Below are positions 1 to 8,245 of a stretch of DNA of 64,000 bases, piece after piece. Source of the DNA: Sphingobium naphthae (lineage in GTDB: Bacteria > Pseudomonadota > Alphaproteobacteria > Sphingomonadales > Sphingomonadaceae); the NCBI RefSeq assembly GCF_020782235.1, contig NZ_JAJGNO010000006.1, positions 248,001 to 312,000 of the forward strand. Direction: 5' to 3'. Below the pieces are notes generated by a model that was not told the origin of the DNA, searched no databases, and saw only the letters and a program-made list of their open reading frames with translations. Every line of letters begins with the position of its first letter. The stretch's first letter is position 1. The translations under genes were made by a program, and so were the position numbers.

Positions 1-10
1 GTCCGCCCCC

Positions 11-574
11 ATGCTGACGCTGCCCAACCTGCTGACGCTTTCGCGCATCCTGACCGTCCCCCTGCTCGTCGCGCTGCTCTGGCCGGCGGAGCTTGGCGCG
101 CGCTGGACGACTGGCTACGCGCTGGCTTTCGCTCTCTACTGCCTGATGGGCATCACCGATTATTTCGATGGCTATCTGGCCCGCGCCCAGGGCACGGTGT
201 CGAAACTGGGCGTGTTCCTGGACCCGATCGCCGACAAGATCATGGTCGGCGCCGTCATCCTGATGCTGGCGGCGACGCGCGACATTGCCGGGCTGCACAT
301 CGTCGCCGCGATGATCATCCTGCTGCGCGAGATCGCGGTGTCGGGCCTGCGCGAATTCCTTGCCGGGCTGCAGGTGTCGGTGCCGGTCTCGCGCCTCGCC
401 AAGTGGAAGACGACCTTTCAGCTGATCGCGCTCGGCGCGCTGATCCTGGCCGGCGCGGTGCCGCAATTCCCGTTCGTGCAGATGGTGGGGATCATCACCT
501 TGTGGGCGGCGGCGATCCTGACGCTGGTCACCGGCTGGGATTATTTGCGCGTCGGCATCAGCCATATGGATTGA
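11..574 (+). CDS. pgsA: CDP-diacylglycerol--glycerol-3-phosphate 3-phosphatidyltransferase
   Basis: This enzyme makes phosphatidylglycerol phosphate from CDP-diacylglycerol and glycerol-3-phosphate, the committed step to phosphatidylglycerol and cardiolipin in the inner membrane. The 187-residue protein has the full CDP-alcohol phosphotransferase signature with the expected spacing: D50, D53-G54, A57-R58, G67, D71 and D75. Several hydrophobic membrane segments surround it, and the length is normal for the family. The ATG start gives the conserved beginning MLTLPNLLTLSRI. It lies 4 bases before moaD and probably shares its transcript. In many proteobacteria pgsA follows uvrC; here uvrC is nearby but on the opposite strand. 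The call is firm. Confidence 0.95.
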   Translation: MLTLPNLLTLSRILTVPLLVALLWPAELGARWTTGYALAFALYCLMGITDYFDGYLARAQGTVSKLGVFLDPIADKIMVGAVILMLAATRDIAGLHIVAAMIILLREIAVSGLREFLAGLQVSVPVSRLAKWKTTFQLIALGALILAGAVPQFPFVQMVGIITLWAAAILTLVTGWDYLRVGISHMD

Positions 575-578
575 CCGG

Positions 579-839
579 ATGACGGCGCTCACCATCGTCT
601 ATTTCGCCTGGGTGCGCGAAGCGATCGGCCGGGACGAGGAGCAGGTCGATCGTCCGGCGGCCGGCGCGCGCATCGCCGATCTGGTGGAGATGCTGGCGGC
701 GCGGGGCGGCGGCTATGCGCAGGCGCTGGGCGATCCCGCCCGGCTGCGCGCCGCGATCGACCAGCGGTTCGCCCCGCTCGACACGCCGATCGGCGAGGCG
801 CGCGAGATCGCCCTTTTCCCGCCGGTGACGGGCGGATGA
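579..839 (+). CDS. moaD: Molybdopterin synthase sulfur-carrier subunit MoaD
   Basis: MoaD is a ubiquitin-fold sulfur carrier that donates thiocarboxylate sulfur to MoaE during conversion of cyclic pyranopterin monophosphate to molybdopterin. The product is 86 residues, the usual size, and ends in the family's essential Gly-Gly (FPPVTGG), where the thiocarboxylate forms. It begins 4 bases after pgsA, and its end overlaps the moaE start by 4 bases (ATGA), which points to translational coupling of the two synthase subunits. No other molybdenum-cofactor genes lie in the window. Confidence 0.95.
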   Translation: MTALTIVYFAWVREAIGRDEEQVDRPAAGARIADLVEMLAARGGGYAQALGDPARLRAAIDQRFAPLDTPIGEAREIALFPPVTGG

Positions 840-1279
840 AGCGGATCTCCGTCCAGGCGCAGGACTTCGACGTCGCGGGCGAAATGGCCGCGCTCGAGGC
901 GCTGGGCGGCGGCGGCGTCGCCAGCTTCACCGGCGTGGTGCGCGGCGGCGACGGGCTGGTCGCGCTGGAACTGGAGCAATATCCGGCGATGACGCAGGCG
1001 CAGGTGGCGCGGATCGTCGACGACGCCATGGCGCGCTGGCCGCTGCTGGGCGTCAGCGTCATCCACCGCTACGGCCGGCTGGAGCCGGGCGCGCGCATCG
1101 TCTTCGTCGGCACCGCATCCCGCCACCGCACGGCGGCGCTGGAAAGCTGCGCCTTCCTGATCGACTGGCTGAAATCGCACGCCCCCTTCTGGAAGAAGGA
1201 GCATTTCGAAGACGGCGCGACCCGATGGGTCGAAGCGCGCGCCGAAGACGAGGCGAAGGCGAAAGGCTGGGGCGGCTGA
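836..1279 (+). CDS. moaE: Molybdopterin synthase catalytic subunit MoaE
   Basis: MoaE is the large subunit of molybdopterin synthase and transfers two sulfurs from MoaD to precursor Z in the cytoplasm. The 147-residue product shows the family's central SFTGVVR and HRxG (IHRYGRLEPG) segments. It also has the C-terminal PFWKKE motif around K120, which corresponds to the catalytic lysine region of Escherichia coli MoaE. It is coupled to moaD by an ATGA overlap. The gene is followed by about 450 bases without a convincing gene, occupied largely by palindromic repeats. Confidence 0.95.
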   Translation: MKRISVQAQDFDVAGEMAALEALGGGGVASFTGVVRGGDGLVALELEQYPAMTQAQVARIVDDAMARWPLLGVSVIHRYGRLEPGARIVFVGTASRHRTAALESCAFLIDWLKSHAPFWKKEHFEDGATRWVEARAEDEAKAKGWGG

Positions 1280-1316
1280 CGGCTGGATCGGGCCGACACC
1301 GGTCTCGGCGCACCCG

Positions 1317-1438
1317 ATCCTCCCCTGGCAGGGGAAGTGGCTGGCCGAAGGCCAGACGGAGGGGGGTCCCGCCATCGTGAGGGCGACACCCCTCCGTCCC
1401 GCGCTCCGCGCGCGACACCTCCCCTGCAAGGGGAGGAT
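1317..1438. repeat. Interspersed palindromic repeat, family A, copy 1
   Basis: About 120 bases bounded by inverted copies of CCTCCCCTGCAAGGGGAGG-like sequence. Inside is a second inverted pair built on GACGGAGGGG / CCCCTCCGTC. Two further copies lie at 7569-7690 and 27133-27252 with the same outer and inner arms but divergent spacers. The structure could fold into a long hairpin. It carries no open frame of its own and is best read as a non-autonomous, REP/MITE-like dispersed element. Confidence 0.8.
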
Positions 1439-1540
1439 AGCTGAAAACCACCACTCTCGTCATTCCCGCGAAGGCGGAGAATCCAACTCTCTACCTGGTC
1501 GGCGCCAGAATTTTTGAGCGTCGGATGTCGACCATTTGCT

Positions 1541-1620
1541 GTCATCCCGGCCTTGAGCCGGGATCCCGCTTCTTCATTTGAGCGAAGAAAAGCGGGATGC
1601 CGGGTCAAGCCCGGCATGAC
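1541..1620. repeat. Interspersed palindromic repeat, family C, copy 1 (with an adjoining half copy)
   Basis: An 80-base inverted repeat: the left arm starts GTCATCCCGGCCTTGAGCC and the right arm ends GGTCAAGCCCGGCATGAC, with complementary CGCTTCTTC / GAAGAAAAGCG inner segments. A related single arm (GTCATTCCCGCGAAGGCGG) lies just upstream at 1459-1484. Similar elements occur at 26309-26396, 33571-33656 and, in coding sequence, 35067-35143. With family A copy 1 it fills most of the 447-base gap between moaE and the next gene. Confidence 0.8.
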
Positions 1621-1726
1621 GACTGTAGGAATGGCAGGAAGCGACCAGTTTCAGTCATTAATGCCACTTGCTGTGTTGGCTTGAATCAGTCAAAATATTG
1701 AGCGCATTATCGAATGGCAGACGGGT

Positions 1727-2038
1727 ATGTATTTTTCTTTCATTTTGGTGATTGGCCTCGGCGCTATCCTTGCCTCTTCATTTATGATTTTGGCTGAAAT
1801 CACATCGCGGCGTGTTTCGATTTTCCGTCTGCCGGTCTTCATAACATTTATTGTCAGCATGGCTCTGATGCAGCCTTGGCGCGCCTCATCGACCCAAGAG
1901 GTCGGAATGTCCGTAATGATGTTAGTGTTCGTGATTATGTGGGCGGTAATGGGCTGGATCATCGGTGCAATTCCGACCGCCCTGATTTTGCCTGTCTTCA
2001 GGTGGGTCTCTGGAATGGCAAGAAAATGGGTTCAATGA
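1727..2038 (+). CDS. Hypothetical low-GC membrane protein (103 aa)
   Basis: I do not recognise this protein. It is 103 residues with about three hydrophobic segments: roughly residues 3-23, 33-50 and 64-92, the last long enough to be two helices. It ends in a short basic tail (RWVSGMARKWVQ), so it is probably an inner-membrane protein. The reading frame is visibly richer in A+T than its neighbours and uses codons such as ATT, TTT and ATA that are rare elsewhere here, suggesting acquisition or relaxed selection. No obvious ribosome-binding site precedes the ATG. It stands alone between repeat-filled DNA and the convergent uvrC. Confidence 0.5.
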   Translation: MYFSFILVIGLGAILASSFMILAEITSRRVSIFRLPVFITFIVSMALMQPWRASSTQEVGMSVMMLVFVIMWAVMGWIIGAIPTALILPVFRWVSGMARKWVQ

Positions 2039-2196
2039 TGTGGTGGCTTGTCTGAGAGGGCAACTATTCCGGCCAGTCGGCAAATCAGACTGATTGCTTT
2101 CGCTTCAAATTTCCCAAAGCCTGACAGTCCGCTATCCACCCATCTTCCCCATTACCTGCCGCCATTTACCCTACCTCTACGCGCACGCATCACGCG

Positions 2197-4125
2197 TCAC
2201 CCGTGGAAATAGTCATAGACCTGCTGCGCGACGGCCTTCGATACGCCGGGGGCCTTGGCCAGGTCTTCCAGGGCGGCGTCGCGGACGGCGCGGGCGGTGC
2301 CGAAGTGCATCAGCAGGGCCTTCTTGCGCGCGGGGCCGATGCCGGGGACCTCGTCCAGCGAACTGACCGTGATCGCCTTGCTGCGCTTGGCGCGGTGGGC
2401 GCCGATGGCGAAGCGGTGGGCTTCGTCGCGCAGGCGCTGCAGGTAGAAAAGCACCGGATGGTTGAGCGGAAATGTGATTTCGCGGCCGTCCATCAGATGG
2501 AAGACCTCGCGCCCCTCGCGGCCGTGATGCGGCCCCTTGGCGACGCCGATCATGCAGACATCCTCGATTCCCAGATTCTCCAATATGCCGCGCGCGGCCG
2601 ATAGCTGGCCCTTGCCGCCGTCGATCAGGACCAGGTCGGGCCATTCGCCGCTGTCGCGATCCGGGTCCTCGCGCGCGGCCCCATCCGCTACCAATCTGGC
2701 GAACCGGCGCTCGAACATTTCGCGCATCATCGCGAAATCGTCGTTGCTGATCTCCGGATTCTTCATGTTGAATTTGCGATAGGCGTTCTTGCGGAAGCCC
2801 TCCGGCCCCGCCACCACCATCGCGCCCAGCGCATGCGCGCCCTGGATATGGCTGTTGTCGTAGATTTCGATGCGGTCCGGCACGCCGTCCAGCCCGAAGG
2901 CGTCGACCATCTCGTCCAGGACCTTCGCCTGGCTGGTGGTTTCCGCCAGCCGCCGGTCGAGCGCCTCCACCGCATTGCGCTGCGCCTGGCGGATCAGGCG
3001 GACGCGATCGCCGCGCTGAGGCACTTCGATCCGCACCTTGGCGCCGACCCGCTCGGCCAGCGCCTGCGCCATCAGCGCGCATTCCGCCGGTTCGCGATCG
3101 GTGAGGATGAGCCTGGGCGGCGGCACTTCCTCGTAAAACTGCGCCATGAAGCTTTCCAGCACCTCCTCCGTCGCGACGTCGGCGGTGTGGACGGGGAAGA
3201 AGCTGCGATGCCCCCAATTCTGCCCGCCGCGGATGAAGAAGGCCTGGATGCACATCGCGCCGCCCTTTTCCGCCAGCGCGAAAATGTCGGCGTCGCCCAG
3301 CCCCTCGGCATTGATCGCCTGGCTGCCCTGGATGAAGGTCAGCGCCTTCAGCCGGTCGCGGATCATCGCGGCCTGCTCGAAATCCATGGCGTCGGACGCC
3401 GCCTGCATCGCCGCGCCCAGCTTCTTCTGCACGGCGGTGGACTTGCCGCCCAGGAAATCCTGCGCGTCGCGGACCAGTTCGGCATAGCCCGCCTGGTCGA
3501 TGCGGTCGACGCAGGGCGCCGAGCAGCGCTTGATCTGGTAGAGCAGGCAGGGGCGCGACCGATTGGCGAAGAAACTGTCGGTGCAGGACCGCAGCAGGAA
3601 CAGCTTCTGCAGCGCGTTGATCGTCCGCGTCACCGACCCGGCGCTGGCGAAGGGGCCATAATAGCGGCCCTGATATTTGCGCGCGCCGCGATGCTTCTGC
3701 ACGCGGGGAAAGGCATGATCCTCGCGCAGCAGGATGAAGGGAAAGCTTTTGTCGTCACGCAGCAGGACATTGTAGGGCGGGCGGTAGCGCTTGATCAGCT
3801 GCGCCTCCAGCAACAGCGCCTCGGCTTCGCTGTTGGTGGTGACGATGGTCATGCTGCGGGTCTGGGCGACCATGCGCTGCAGCCGCTTGGGCAGGCGATC
3901 GACCTGGGTGTAATTGGCGACGCGGTTCTTCAGCGCGCGCGCCTTGCCGACATAGAGCACATCGCCGCGCGCGTCGTGCATGCGATAGACGCCGGGCCGG
4001 ATCGGCAGCGTCTTGAGCGTCGTGCGGATCGCCTCCACGCCGGCGTCGATGTCCGGCTGGCTGCCGGTGACGGTGTAGGTCGCCTTGTCTTCGTGGAAAC
4101 GGTCGGGGGATTGGGGATGCGACAT
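2197..4125 (-). CDS. uvrC: Excinuclease ABC subunit C (UvrC)
   Basis: UvrC makes both incisions around bulky DNA lesions in nucleotide excision repair, acting with UvrA and UvrB. The 642-residue product has the N-terminal GIY-YIG nuclease (PGVYRMHD near residue 44, LYVGKA near 58), the cysteine-containing segment CLLYQIKRCSAPC and a UVR UvrB-binding motif around residues 230-265. It continues with the RNase H-like C-terminal nuclease and a helix-hairpin-helix end (DEVPGIGPARKKALL). I chose the ATG giving MSHPQSPDRF; the frame stays open 36 codons further upstream, but that part has no family resemblance. It lies 58 bases after the DUF2794 gene and is likely in the cysE-DUF2794-uvrC unit. Confidence 0.95.
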   Translation of the reverse strand: MSHPQSPDRFHEDKATYTVTGSQPDIDAGVEAIRTTLKTLPIRPGVYRMHDARGDVLYVGKARALKNRVANYTQVDRLPKRLQRMVAQTRSMTIVTTNSEAEALLLEAQLIKRYRPPYNVLLRDDKSFPFILLREDHAFPRVQKHRGARKYQGRYYGPFASAGSVTRTINALQKLFLLRSCTDSFFANRSRPCLLYQIKRCSAPCVDRIDQAGYAELVRDAQDFLGGKSTAVQKKLGAAMQAASDAMDFEQAAMIRDRLKALTFIQGSQAINAEGLGDADIFALAEKGGAMCIQAFFIRGGQNWGHRSFFPVHTADVATEEVLESFMAQFYEEVPPPRLILTDREPAECALMAQALAERVGAKVRIEVPQRGDRVRLIRQAQRNAVEALDRRLAETTSQAKVLDEMVDAFGLDGVPDRIEIYDNSHIQGAHALGAMVVAGPEGFRKNAYRKFNMKNPEISNDDFAMMREMFERRFARLVADGAAREDPDRDSGEWPDLVLIDGGKGQLSAARGILENLGIEDVCMIGVAKGPHHGREGREVFHLMDGREITFPLNHPVLFYLQRLRDEAHRFAIGAHRAKRSKAITVSSLDEVPGIGPARKKALLMHFGTARAVRDAALEDLAKAPGVSKAVAQQVYDYFHG

Positions 4126-4183
4126 GATCGTCAGATAGCGGCGGACGCGGCGATGGCAATGGGCAGGCGCCGCGCGCCGCGCC

Positions 4184-4522
4184 CTAATCCTCGACGATCC
4201 GCAGCAATTTGCGCTCCACCGGGGCCAGCACATTGTGCAGGTCCGACCCGCGCTTCAGGATATGGCCGCCTTCGCCCACCAGCGCCCACATGCCCTGGCG
4301 ATGGCGCAGCGCCGGGCGCTTTTCGATGCGATATTCGGGGCGCTCGGCCGAGCGGCGAAAGGCGCTGAAGATCGCGGCCTCGCGGCCCATGTCCATGGCA
4401 TAGTCGCGCCAGTGGCCGGCGGCGACCATCCGGCCATAGAGGTCCATGATGCGCTGCAATTCCTGTCGGTCGAAGCCCACCTGACCGGCGGCGGCGGCGG
4501 GAAACGGCGTCACATTGGTCAT
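4184..4522 (-). CDS. DUF2794 family protein
   Basis: A 112-residue soluble protein of the alphaproteobacterial DUF2794 family, whose function is unknown. The recognisable core is FDRQELQRIMDLYGRM followed by WRDYAMDM, with FSAFRRSAERPEYRIEKRP after it and a C-terminal LVGEGGHILKRG segment. The ATG start (MTNVTPF) overlaps the cysE stop codon by one base (TGATG), so the two genes are probably translated in a coupled way. No cofactor or catalytic motif is evident. The family name is from memory of the signature; the assignment is fairly secure, but it gives no function. Confidence 0.85.
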   Translation of the reverse strand: MTNVTPFPAAAAGQVGFDRQELQRIMDLYGRMVAAGHWRDYAMDMGREAAIFSAFRRSAERPEYRIEKRPALRHRQGMWALVGEGGHILKRGSDLHNVLAPVERKLLRIVED

Positions 4523-5235
4523 CAGGCGCGGTCGCGATCCTTGAACAGCGCGTCGGCGTCCGGCAGGCGCGGCGTCTGGCGCTCGACCATCAGCTCGGCG
4601 AGCCGCTTTTGCAACTGCTCCACTTCGCACTGGAGCATTTCCAGCTTCTGCTTTTCCGGGTCGAAACAGTCGGAGCAGGGGGTGCCATAGGGCACGAACT
4701 CGCGCTGATAGGCGGTGACGTCGACCAGCATCTGGCGCGCGGGGATGCCGACCATGGTCGCGCCTTCGGGCACGTCCTTGGTCACCACCGCATTGGCGCC
4801 GACGCGAGCGCGCGCGCCGACCTGCACCGGCCCCAGAACCTGCGCACCCGACCCGACGATCACGCCGTCATGCAGCGTCGGGTGCCGCTTGCCCGCGATA
4901 CCGTTGGCGGGATCGGTGCCGCCCAGCGTGACATTCTGGTAGAGGGTGACGTCGTCGCCAATCTCCGCCGTCTCGCCGATCACGGTGAAGCCATGGTCGA
5001 TGAAGAAGCGCCGGCCGATCCGCGCGCCGGGATGGATGTCGTTGCCGGTCAGGAAACGGGCCAGATGATTGACCGCCCGCGCCAGGAAGAAGAGCCGCGC
5101 GCGATAGAGGCGATGGGCGATGCGGTGGAACGCCAGCGACCAGACGCCCGGATAGAGCAGGATTTCGGCGCGAGACCGGGGCGCAGGGTCGCGCGCCTTC
5201 ACCGAATCGATATAGCCAATAAGATTGCGCAGCAT
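4522..5235 (-). CDS. cysE: Serine O-acetyltransferase (EpsC/CysE type)
   Basis: This enzyme acetylates L-serine with acetyl-CoA to O-acetylserine, the carbon skeleton for cysteine. The 237-residue protein has a short alpha-helical N-terminus and then a left-handed beta-helix of hexapeptide repeats. Typical segments are [25 protein letters not shown] and a conserved GGTD loop, with GKRHPTL and [18 protein letters not shown] after them. The short N-terminal part matches the EpsC-type group. An unusual feature is a C-terminal tail with a Cys-x-x-Cys pair (PCSDC) followed by a heptad-like, probably coiled-coil stretch. The first gene of cysE-DUF2794-uvrC, it diverges from the TauE-type permease gene across 165 bases. 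Confidence 0.93.
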   Translation of the reverse strand: MLRNLIGYIDSVKARDPAPRSRAEILLYPGVWSLAFHRIAHRLYRARLFFLARAVNHLARFLTGNDIHPGARIGRRFFIDHGFTVIGETAEIGDDVTLYQNVTLGGTDPANGIAGKRHPTLHDGVIVGSGAQVLGPVQVGARARVGANAVVTKDVPEGATMVGIPARQMLVDVTAYQREFVPYGTPCSDCFDPEKQKLEMLQCEVEQLQKRLAELMVERQTPRLPDADALFKDRDRA

Positions 5236-5400
5236 GCCGCGTCCCTGAAATCCTGAACCCTGTTCGCGCCTACATAAGCCCCCGGCCGCGCTTTTTCCAG
5301 TGCAGCGCGGGGCCGCGCTTTCGCGCTATAAAGGGAAACTTGCTTTGCATCGCGAGATATGCCTATCAATAAAGTAGACAATCAAACCTAAGGACAATGG

Positions 5401-6174
5401 ATGATTGACGCTCTGCTGGCCAATTTCGGCGATATTCTGCCTTTCATCCTTATCGGATTCGGCGCCCAGATGATCGATGGCGCCTTGGGGATGGCCTATG
5501 GCGTCATTTCCAGCACGCTGCTGCTGGCCATGGGGGTGCCACCCAGCCGCGCCTCGGCCAGCGTCCATGCCGCCGAAACCTTCACCACCGGCGTCTCCGC
5601 GATCAGCCATATCCTGCACGGCAATGTCGACTGGCGGCTCTTCGCCCGGCTGATCGTGCCGGGCGTGATCGGCGGCGTGGCGGGGGCCTATCTGCTGTCC
5701 AACATTGACGGCGCGGTCATCAAGCCCTTCGTCCAGGTCTATCTGGCGGCGATCGGCCTGTATCTCGTCTGGCGCGGCTTCCACCTGCCGCCCAAGCCGC
5801 GCGATCCCAAATGGGTGACGCCGCTGGGCCTGGCCGGCGGCTTCATGGATGCGAGCGGCGGCGGCGGCTGGGGACCGATCGTCACGTCCAACCTGCTGCT
5901 GCAGGGGGCCAGCCCGCGCCACACCATCGGTACGGTCAACAGCGTCGAATTCGCGCTGACCCTGTCGATCAGCCTCACCTTCCTCATCCATCTCGGCTGG
6001 GAAACCTTCACCACCTACACGATCGGGCTGCTGATCGGCGGCGTCGTGGCCGCGCCCTTCGGCGCGATGCTGGCGCGGCGGATCGCCCCGCGCTTCCTGT
6101 TCACCGCCGTCGGCATCATCCTGACGGTCACATCGGCGTTCGGCATCGCCAAATGGCTTGGATTTATCGGCTGA
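5401..6174 (+). CDS. Sulfite exporter TauE/SafE family permease
   Basis: A 257-residue inner-membrane protein with about eight hydrophobic helices and the two family repeats. The first contains FGAQMIDGALGMAYG and SVHAAETFTTGVSAISH; the second contains GLAGGFMDASGGGGWGP and the following PRHTIGTVNSVEF. TauE/SafE proteins move small organosulfur or sulfite anions. Here the substrate is inferred only from the family, though the divergent cysE makes a link with sulfur metabolism plausible. The upstream 160 bases contain a locally A+T-rich stretch (about 5345-5395) that probably holds the promoter. The OxyR-type gene follows after 39 bases in the same direction. Confidence 0.9.
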   Translation: MIDALLANFGDILPFILIGFGAQMIDGALGMAYGVISSTLLLAMGVPPSRASASVHAAETFTTGVSAISHILHGNVDWRLFARLIVPGVIGGVAGAYLLSNIDGAVIKPFVQVYLAAIGLYLVWRGFHLPPKPRDPKWVTPLGLAGGFMDASGGGGWGPIVTSNLLLQGASPRHTIGTVNSVEFALTLSISLTFLIHLGWETFTTYTIGLLIGGVVAAPFGAMLARRIAPRFLFTAVGIILTVTSAFGIAKWLGFIG

Positions 6175-6213
6175 ACCGCTTATATTCGGCTTTCTGATCG
6201 AGGAAGCCGATAA

Positions 6214-7143
6214 ATGTCCAGTTACCTGCCTACGCTCAAACAGTTGCAATATCTGGTCGCGCTCAAGGAGCAGGGGCATTTCGGCAAGGCCGCCGACGCC
6301 TGTTTCGTGACCCAGTCGACCCTGTCCGCGGGCATCCGCGAACTGGAGTCGCTGATTGGTGTGACCCTGGTGGAGCGGACCCGGCGGGTCGTCCGCTTCA
6401 CCGCGCTGGGCGACCGGATCGTGGAAAAGGCGCATCGCGTGCTGCGCGAGGCGGAGGAGCTGGCGGCGATCGCCGAAGCATCGGGCAAGCCGCTGACCGG
6501 CGAACTGCGGATGAGCGTCATCCCGACGATCGCCCCCTTCCTGCTGCCGCGCCTGCTGCCACGCCTGCGCGCCGACCGGCCCGAACTCAAACTCTATCTG
6601 CGCGAGGAGACGACGCAGGCGGCGATCGAATCGCTGCGCCATGGCAATGTCGATTGCGTGCTGCTCGCCCTGCCTTTCCCGATGGGCGAGCTGGACAGCG
6701 AAATCCTGTTCGCCGACCGCCTCTATGTCGCCTTCCCGCAGGACGAGCCCACCAATCCGCCCGAATGGATCAAGCCGGGCATGATCGACGAAAGCAAGCT
6801 GCTGCTGCTGGAGGACGGCCATTGCCTGAAGGATCATGCGCTGGCCGCGTGCAACCGCCCCGACCTGCGCGCCAGCGCGACGATGATGGGCACATCGCTG
6901 CACACGCTCATCCAGATGGTCGACAATGGGCTGGGTGTCACCATGATCCCGGAAATGGCGATCGCCGGCGGCATATTGGACCATACCCGCATCACCGCGC
7001 GACCGCTGGAATCCGAACGCTCATCGCGTGACATCGCGCTGGTCTGGCGTCGCAACAGCCCGCGCGAAAAGGAATTCCGCATGCTCGCCGGCATATTGCG
7101 CGACGCAGCAGCGCAGAGCTGCCGCTTGCCTGAGGCGGCGTGA
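6214..7143 (+). CDS. oxyR: OxyR-type LysR-family peroxide sensor
   Basis: A 309-residue LysR-family regulator: an N-terminal winged helix-turn-helix (LKQLQYLVALKEQGHFGKAA, then QSTLSAGIRELE) and a C-terminal substrate-binding-like domain. It carries both redox cysteines of OxyR, C204 and C213, in the motif GHCLKDHALAAC. They are nine residues apart, as in E. coli OxyR (C199/C208). The protein should therefore activate antioxidant genes by forming a disulfide on exposure to hydrogen peroxide. No catalase or ahpCF gene is next to it; the upstream neighbour is a TauE/SafE permease, 39 bases away and possibly co-transcribed. Confidence 0.92.
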   Translation: MSSYLPTLKQLQYLVALKEQGHFGKAADACFVTQSTLSAGIRELESLIGVTLVERTRRVVRFTALGDRIVEKAHRVLREAEELAAIAEASGKPLTGELRMSVIPTIAPFLLPRLLPRLRADRPELKLYLREETTQAAIESLRHGNVDCVLLALPFPMGELDSEILFADRLYVAFPQDEPTNPPEWIKPGMIDESKLLLLEDGHCLKDHALAACNRPDLRASATMMGTSLHTLIQMVDNGLGVTMIPEMAIAGGILDHTRITARPLESERSSRDIALVWRRNSPREKEFRMLAGILRDAAAQSCRLPEAA

Positions 7144-7198
7144 GGGGGGGGAGCACGGTTTGAAGGCGGGATTTAGGAGCTGAAAGGGTGGATTGCAG

Positions 7199-7516
7199 TC
7201 AGTCCGGTTCGGAGAGACCCGCAGCTAAATCTCGCTCAGACCGGATATGTATCCTGAGCTTCTTCAATCGCCACGATCTGCAAAGCGTGCCGAGCACAAC
7301 GAACACCCCGCCCCCAAACAAGAGTGGAAGGCACATTTGGACTGCTTCGTCAGCTGTCAGTAAGCGCCGAATATATGTGGATAATATGTAGAGAGGGGCG
7401 ACGATAAGAAAAAGGGCAGCCGCAAAGAACAAGAGCCATTCCCTTGCCCGCGTTGGAATTGCCGGATGCAGCGGCTTCCGCCTTTTAAGGGTCCAATATT
7501 GCGGAAGATCGCTCAT
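7199..7516 (-). CDS. Hypothetical small membrane protein (105 aa)
   Basis: I do not recognise this protein. From the ATG at MSDLPQYW it has 105 residues: a basic N-terminal part (LKRRKPLHPAIPTRAREW), two hydrophobic helices at about residues 27-49 and 57-78, and a charged C-terminal tail (RSWRLKKLRIHIRSERD). The topology suggests a two-helix inner-membrane protein with both ends in the cytoplasm. The base composition is a little lower in G+C than its neighbours. The frame also continues upstream through the family A repeat at 7569-7690, but that part is repeat sequence and not a credible N-terminus. It is convergent with the OxyR gene. Confidence 0.55.
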   Translation of the reverse strand: MSDLPQYWTLKRRKPLHPAIPTRAREWLLFFAAALFLIVAPLYILSTYIRRLLTADEAVQMCLPLLFGGGVFVVLGTLCRSWRLKKLRIHIRSERDLAAGLSEPD

Positions 7517-7568
7517 GAAAGGCAATGTCTCATCGTGGGCTTCGGTCCGCAAGTGGTCGTATTCGTCA

Positions 7569-7690
7569 TCCTCCCCTTGCAGGGGAGGTGTCGCGCGCGG
7601 AGCGCGGGACGGAGGGGTGTCCCCGCTGGCGATAGGGGGATACCCCTCCGTCAGCACTTCGTGCTGCCACCTCCCCTGCCAGGGGAGGAT
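7569..7690. repeat. Interspersed palindromic repeat, family A, copy 2
   Basis: The second copy of the roughly 120-base palindrome, with outer arms CCTCCCCTTGCAGGGGAGG and CCTCCCCTGCCAGGGGAGG. The inner arms are GGACGGAGGGGTGTCCCC and TACCCCTCCGTC. It lies about 50 bases upstream of the start of the small membrane-protein gene. Any transcript of that gene starting further upstream would carry it as a hairpin leader. Confidence 0.8.
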
Positions 7691-8245
7691 GAAAGGGGCC
7701 GTGCCTGCCCGCTCGGGGTGCTATGCCTGCGGTCAGATCCTGCTAGCCTGCGGCCCGAACTTGCTACGCATGGCCGAGCGCGAGGCCGGCATCTCCGCTA
7801 TGTTCCTAAGTGGCAGATCGAGTGCGCCTTAGCTGGAGGCGGACGACGAAATCATCGCCCACCATCGACGCGCACACAATCCGGGCGCCTTTCACCCTGC
7901 CTCTGCCGCTCCGCAGCTCATCCCTCTGTAAATGTAGGAAAATCTCTGATCTATCCTGCCGGATGACTGCTCCGCCCGCTCATGTCGGTTTGTCGCCCCC
8001 TCGATCCTGCGTCACGTCCCGGTCGCGCGACCGGCGCGTCTCCGTGCCCTCGGCGATGCGTCGCAGGCGCTTCGCTGTCGCGTTGCAGGCGCGTCATTGT
8101 CGCTTCGGTGGCGCGTCCGCCCGCGATTCCGGGGGTTTTGCGGTTCTACGACGGTGTGAACTTCGCCGCTGTGACTTCGTTGTGACCTTGCGATGGGCAT
8201 GGCCATGCCCACATCATCCCCGAATCACCTCATCCGGAGCCAAGC
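7691..8245. other. Unassigned 555-base stretch
   Basis: I can support no gene here. Open frames exist on both strands, but their translations are Arg/Ser/Pro-rich with no domain or membrane pattern, the usual look of chance frames in GC-rich DNA. The part at about 8020-8110 is internally repetitive, built of GCG/CGTC-like words. The last 90 bases contain spaced GTGAACTTCG / GTGACTTCG words before the dehydrogenase gene and presumably include its promoter, which I cannot pinpoint. Confidence 0.5.

Noticed and set aside
1280..2196. Possible insertion sequence or prophage remnant in the repeat-rich gap
   Set aside because: There is no transposase, integrase or phage-like frame; only short palindromic elements and one orphan membrane gene are seen.
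5326..6984. A 552-codon minus-strand frame opposite the TauE permease and OxyR genes
   Set aside because: The sense strand encodes both proteins with all expected motifs; the antisense translation is Gln/Arg/Asp-rich and featureless.
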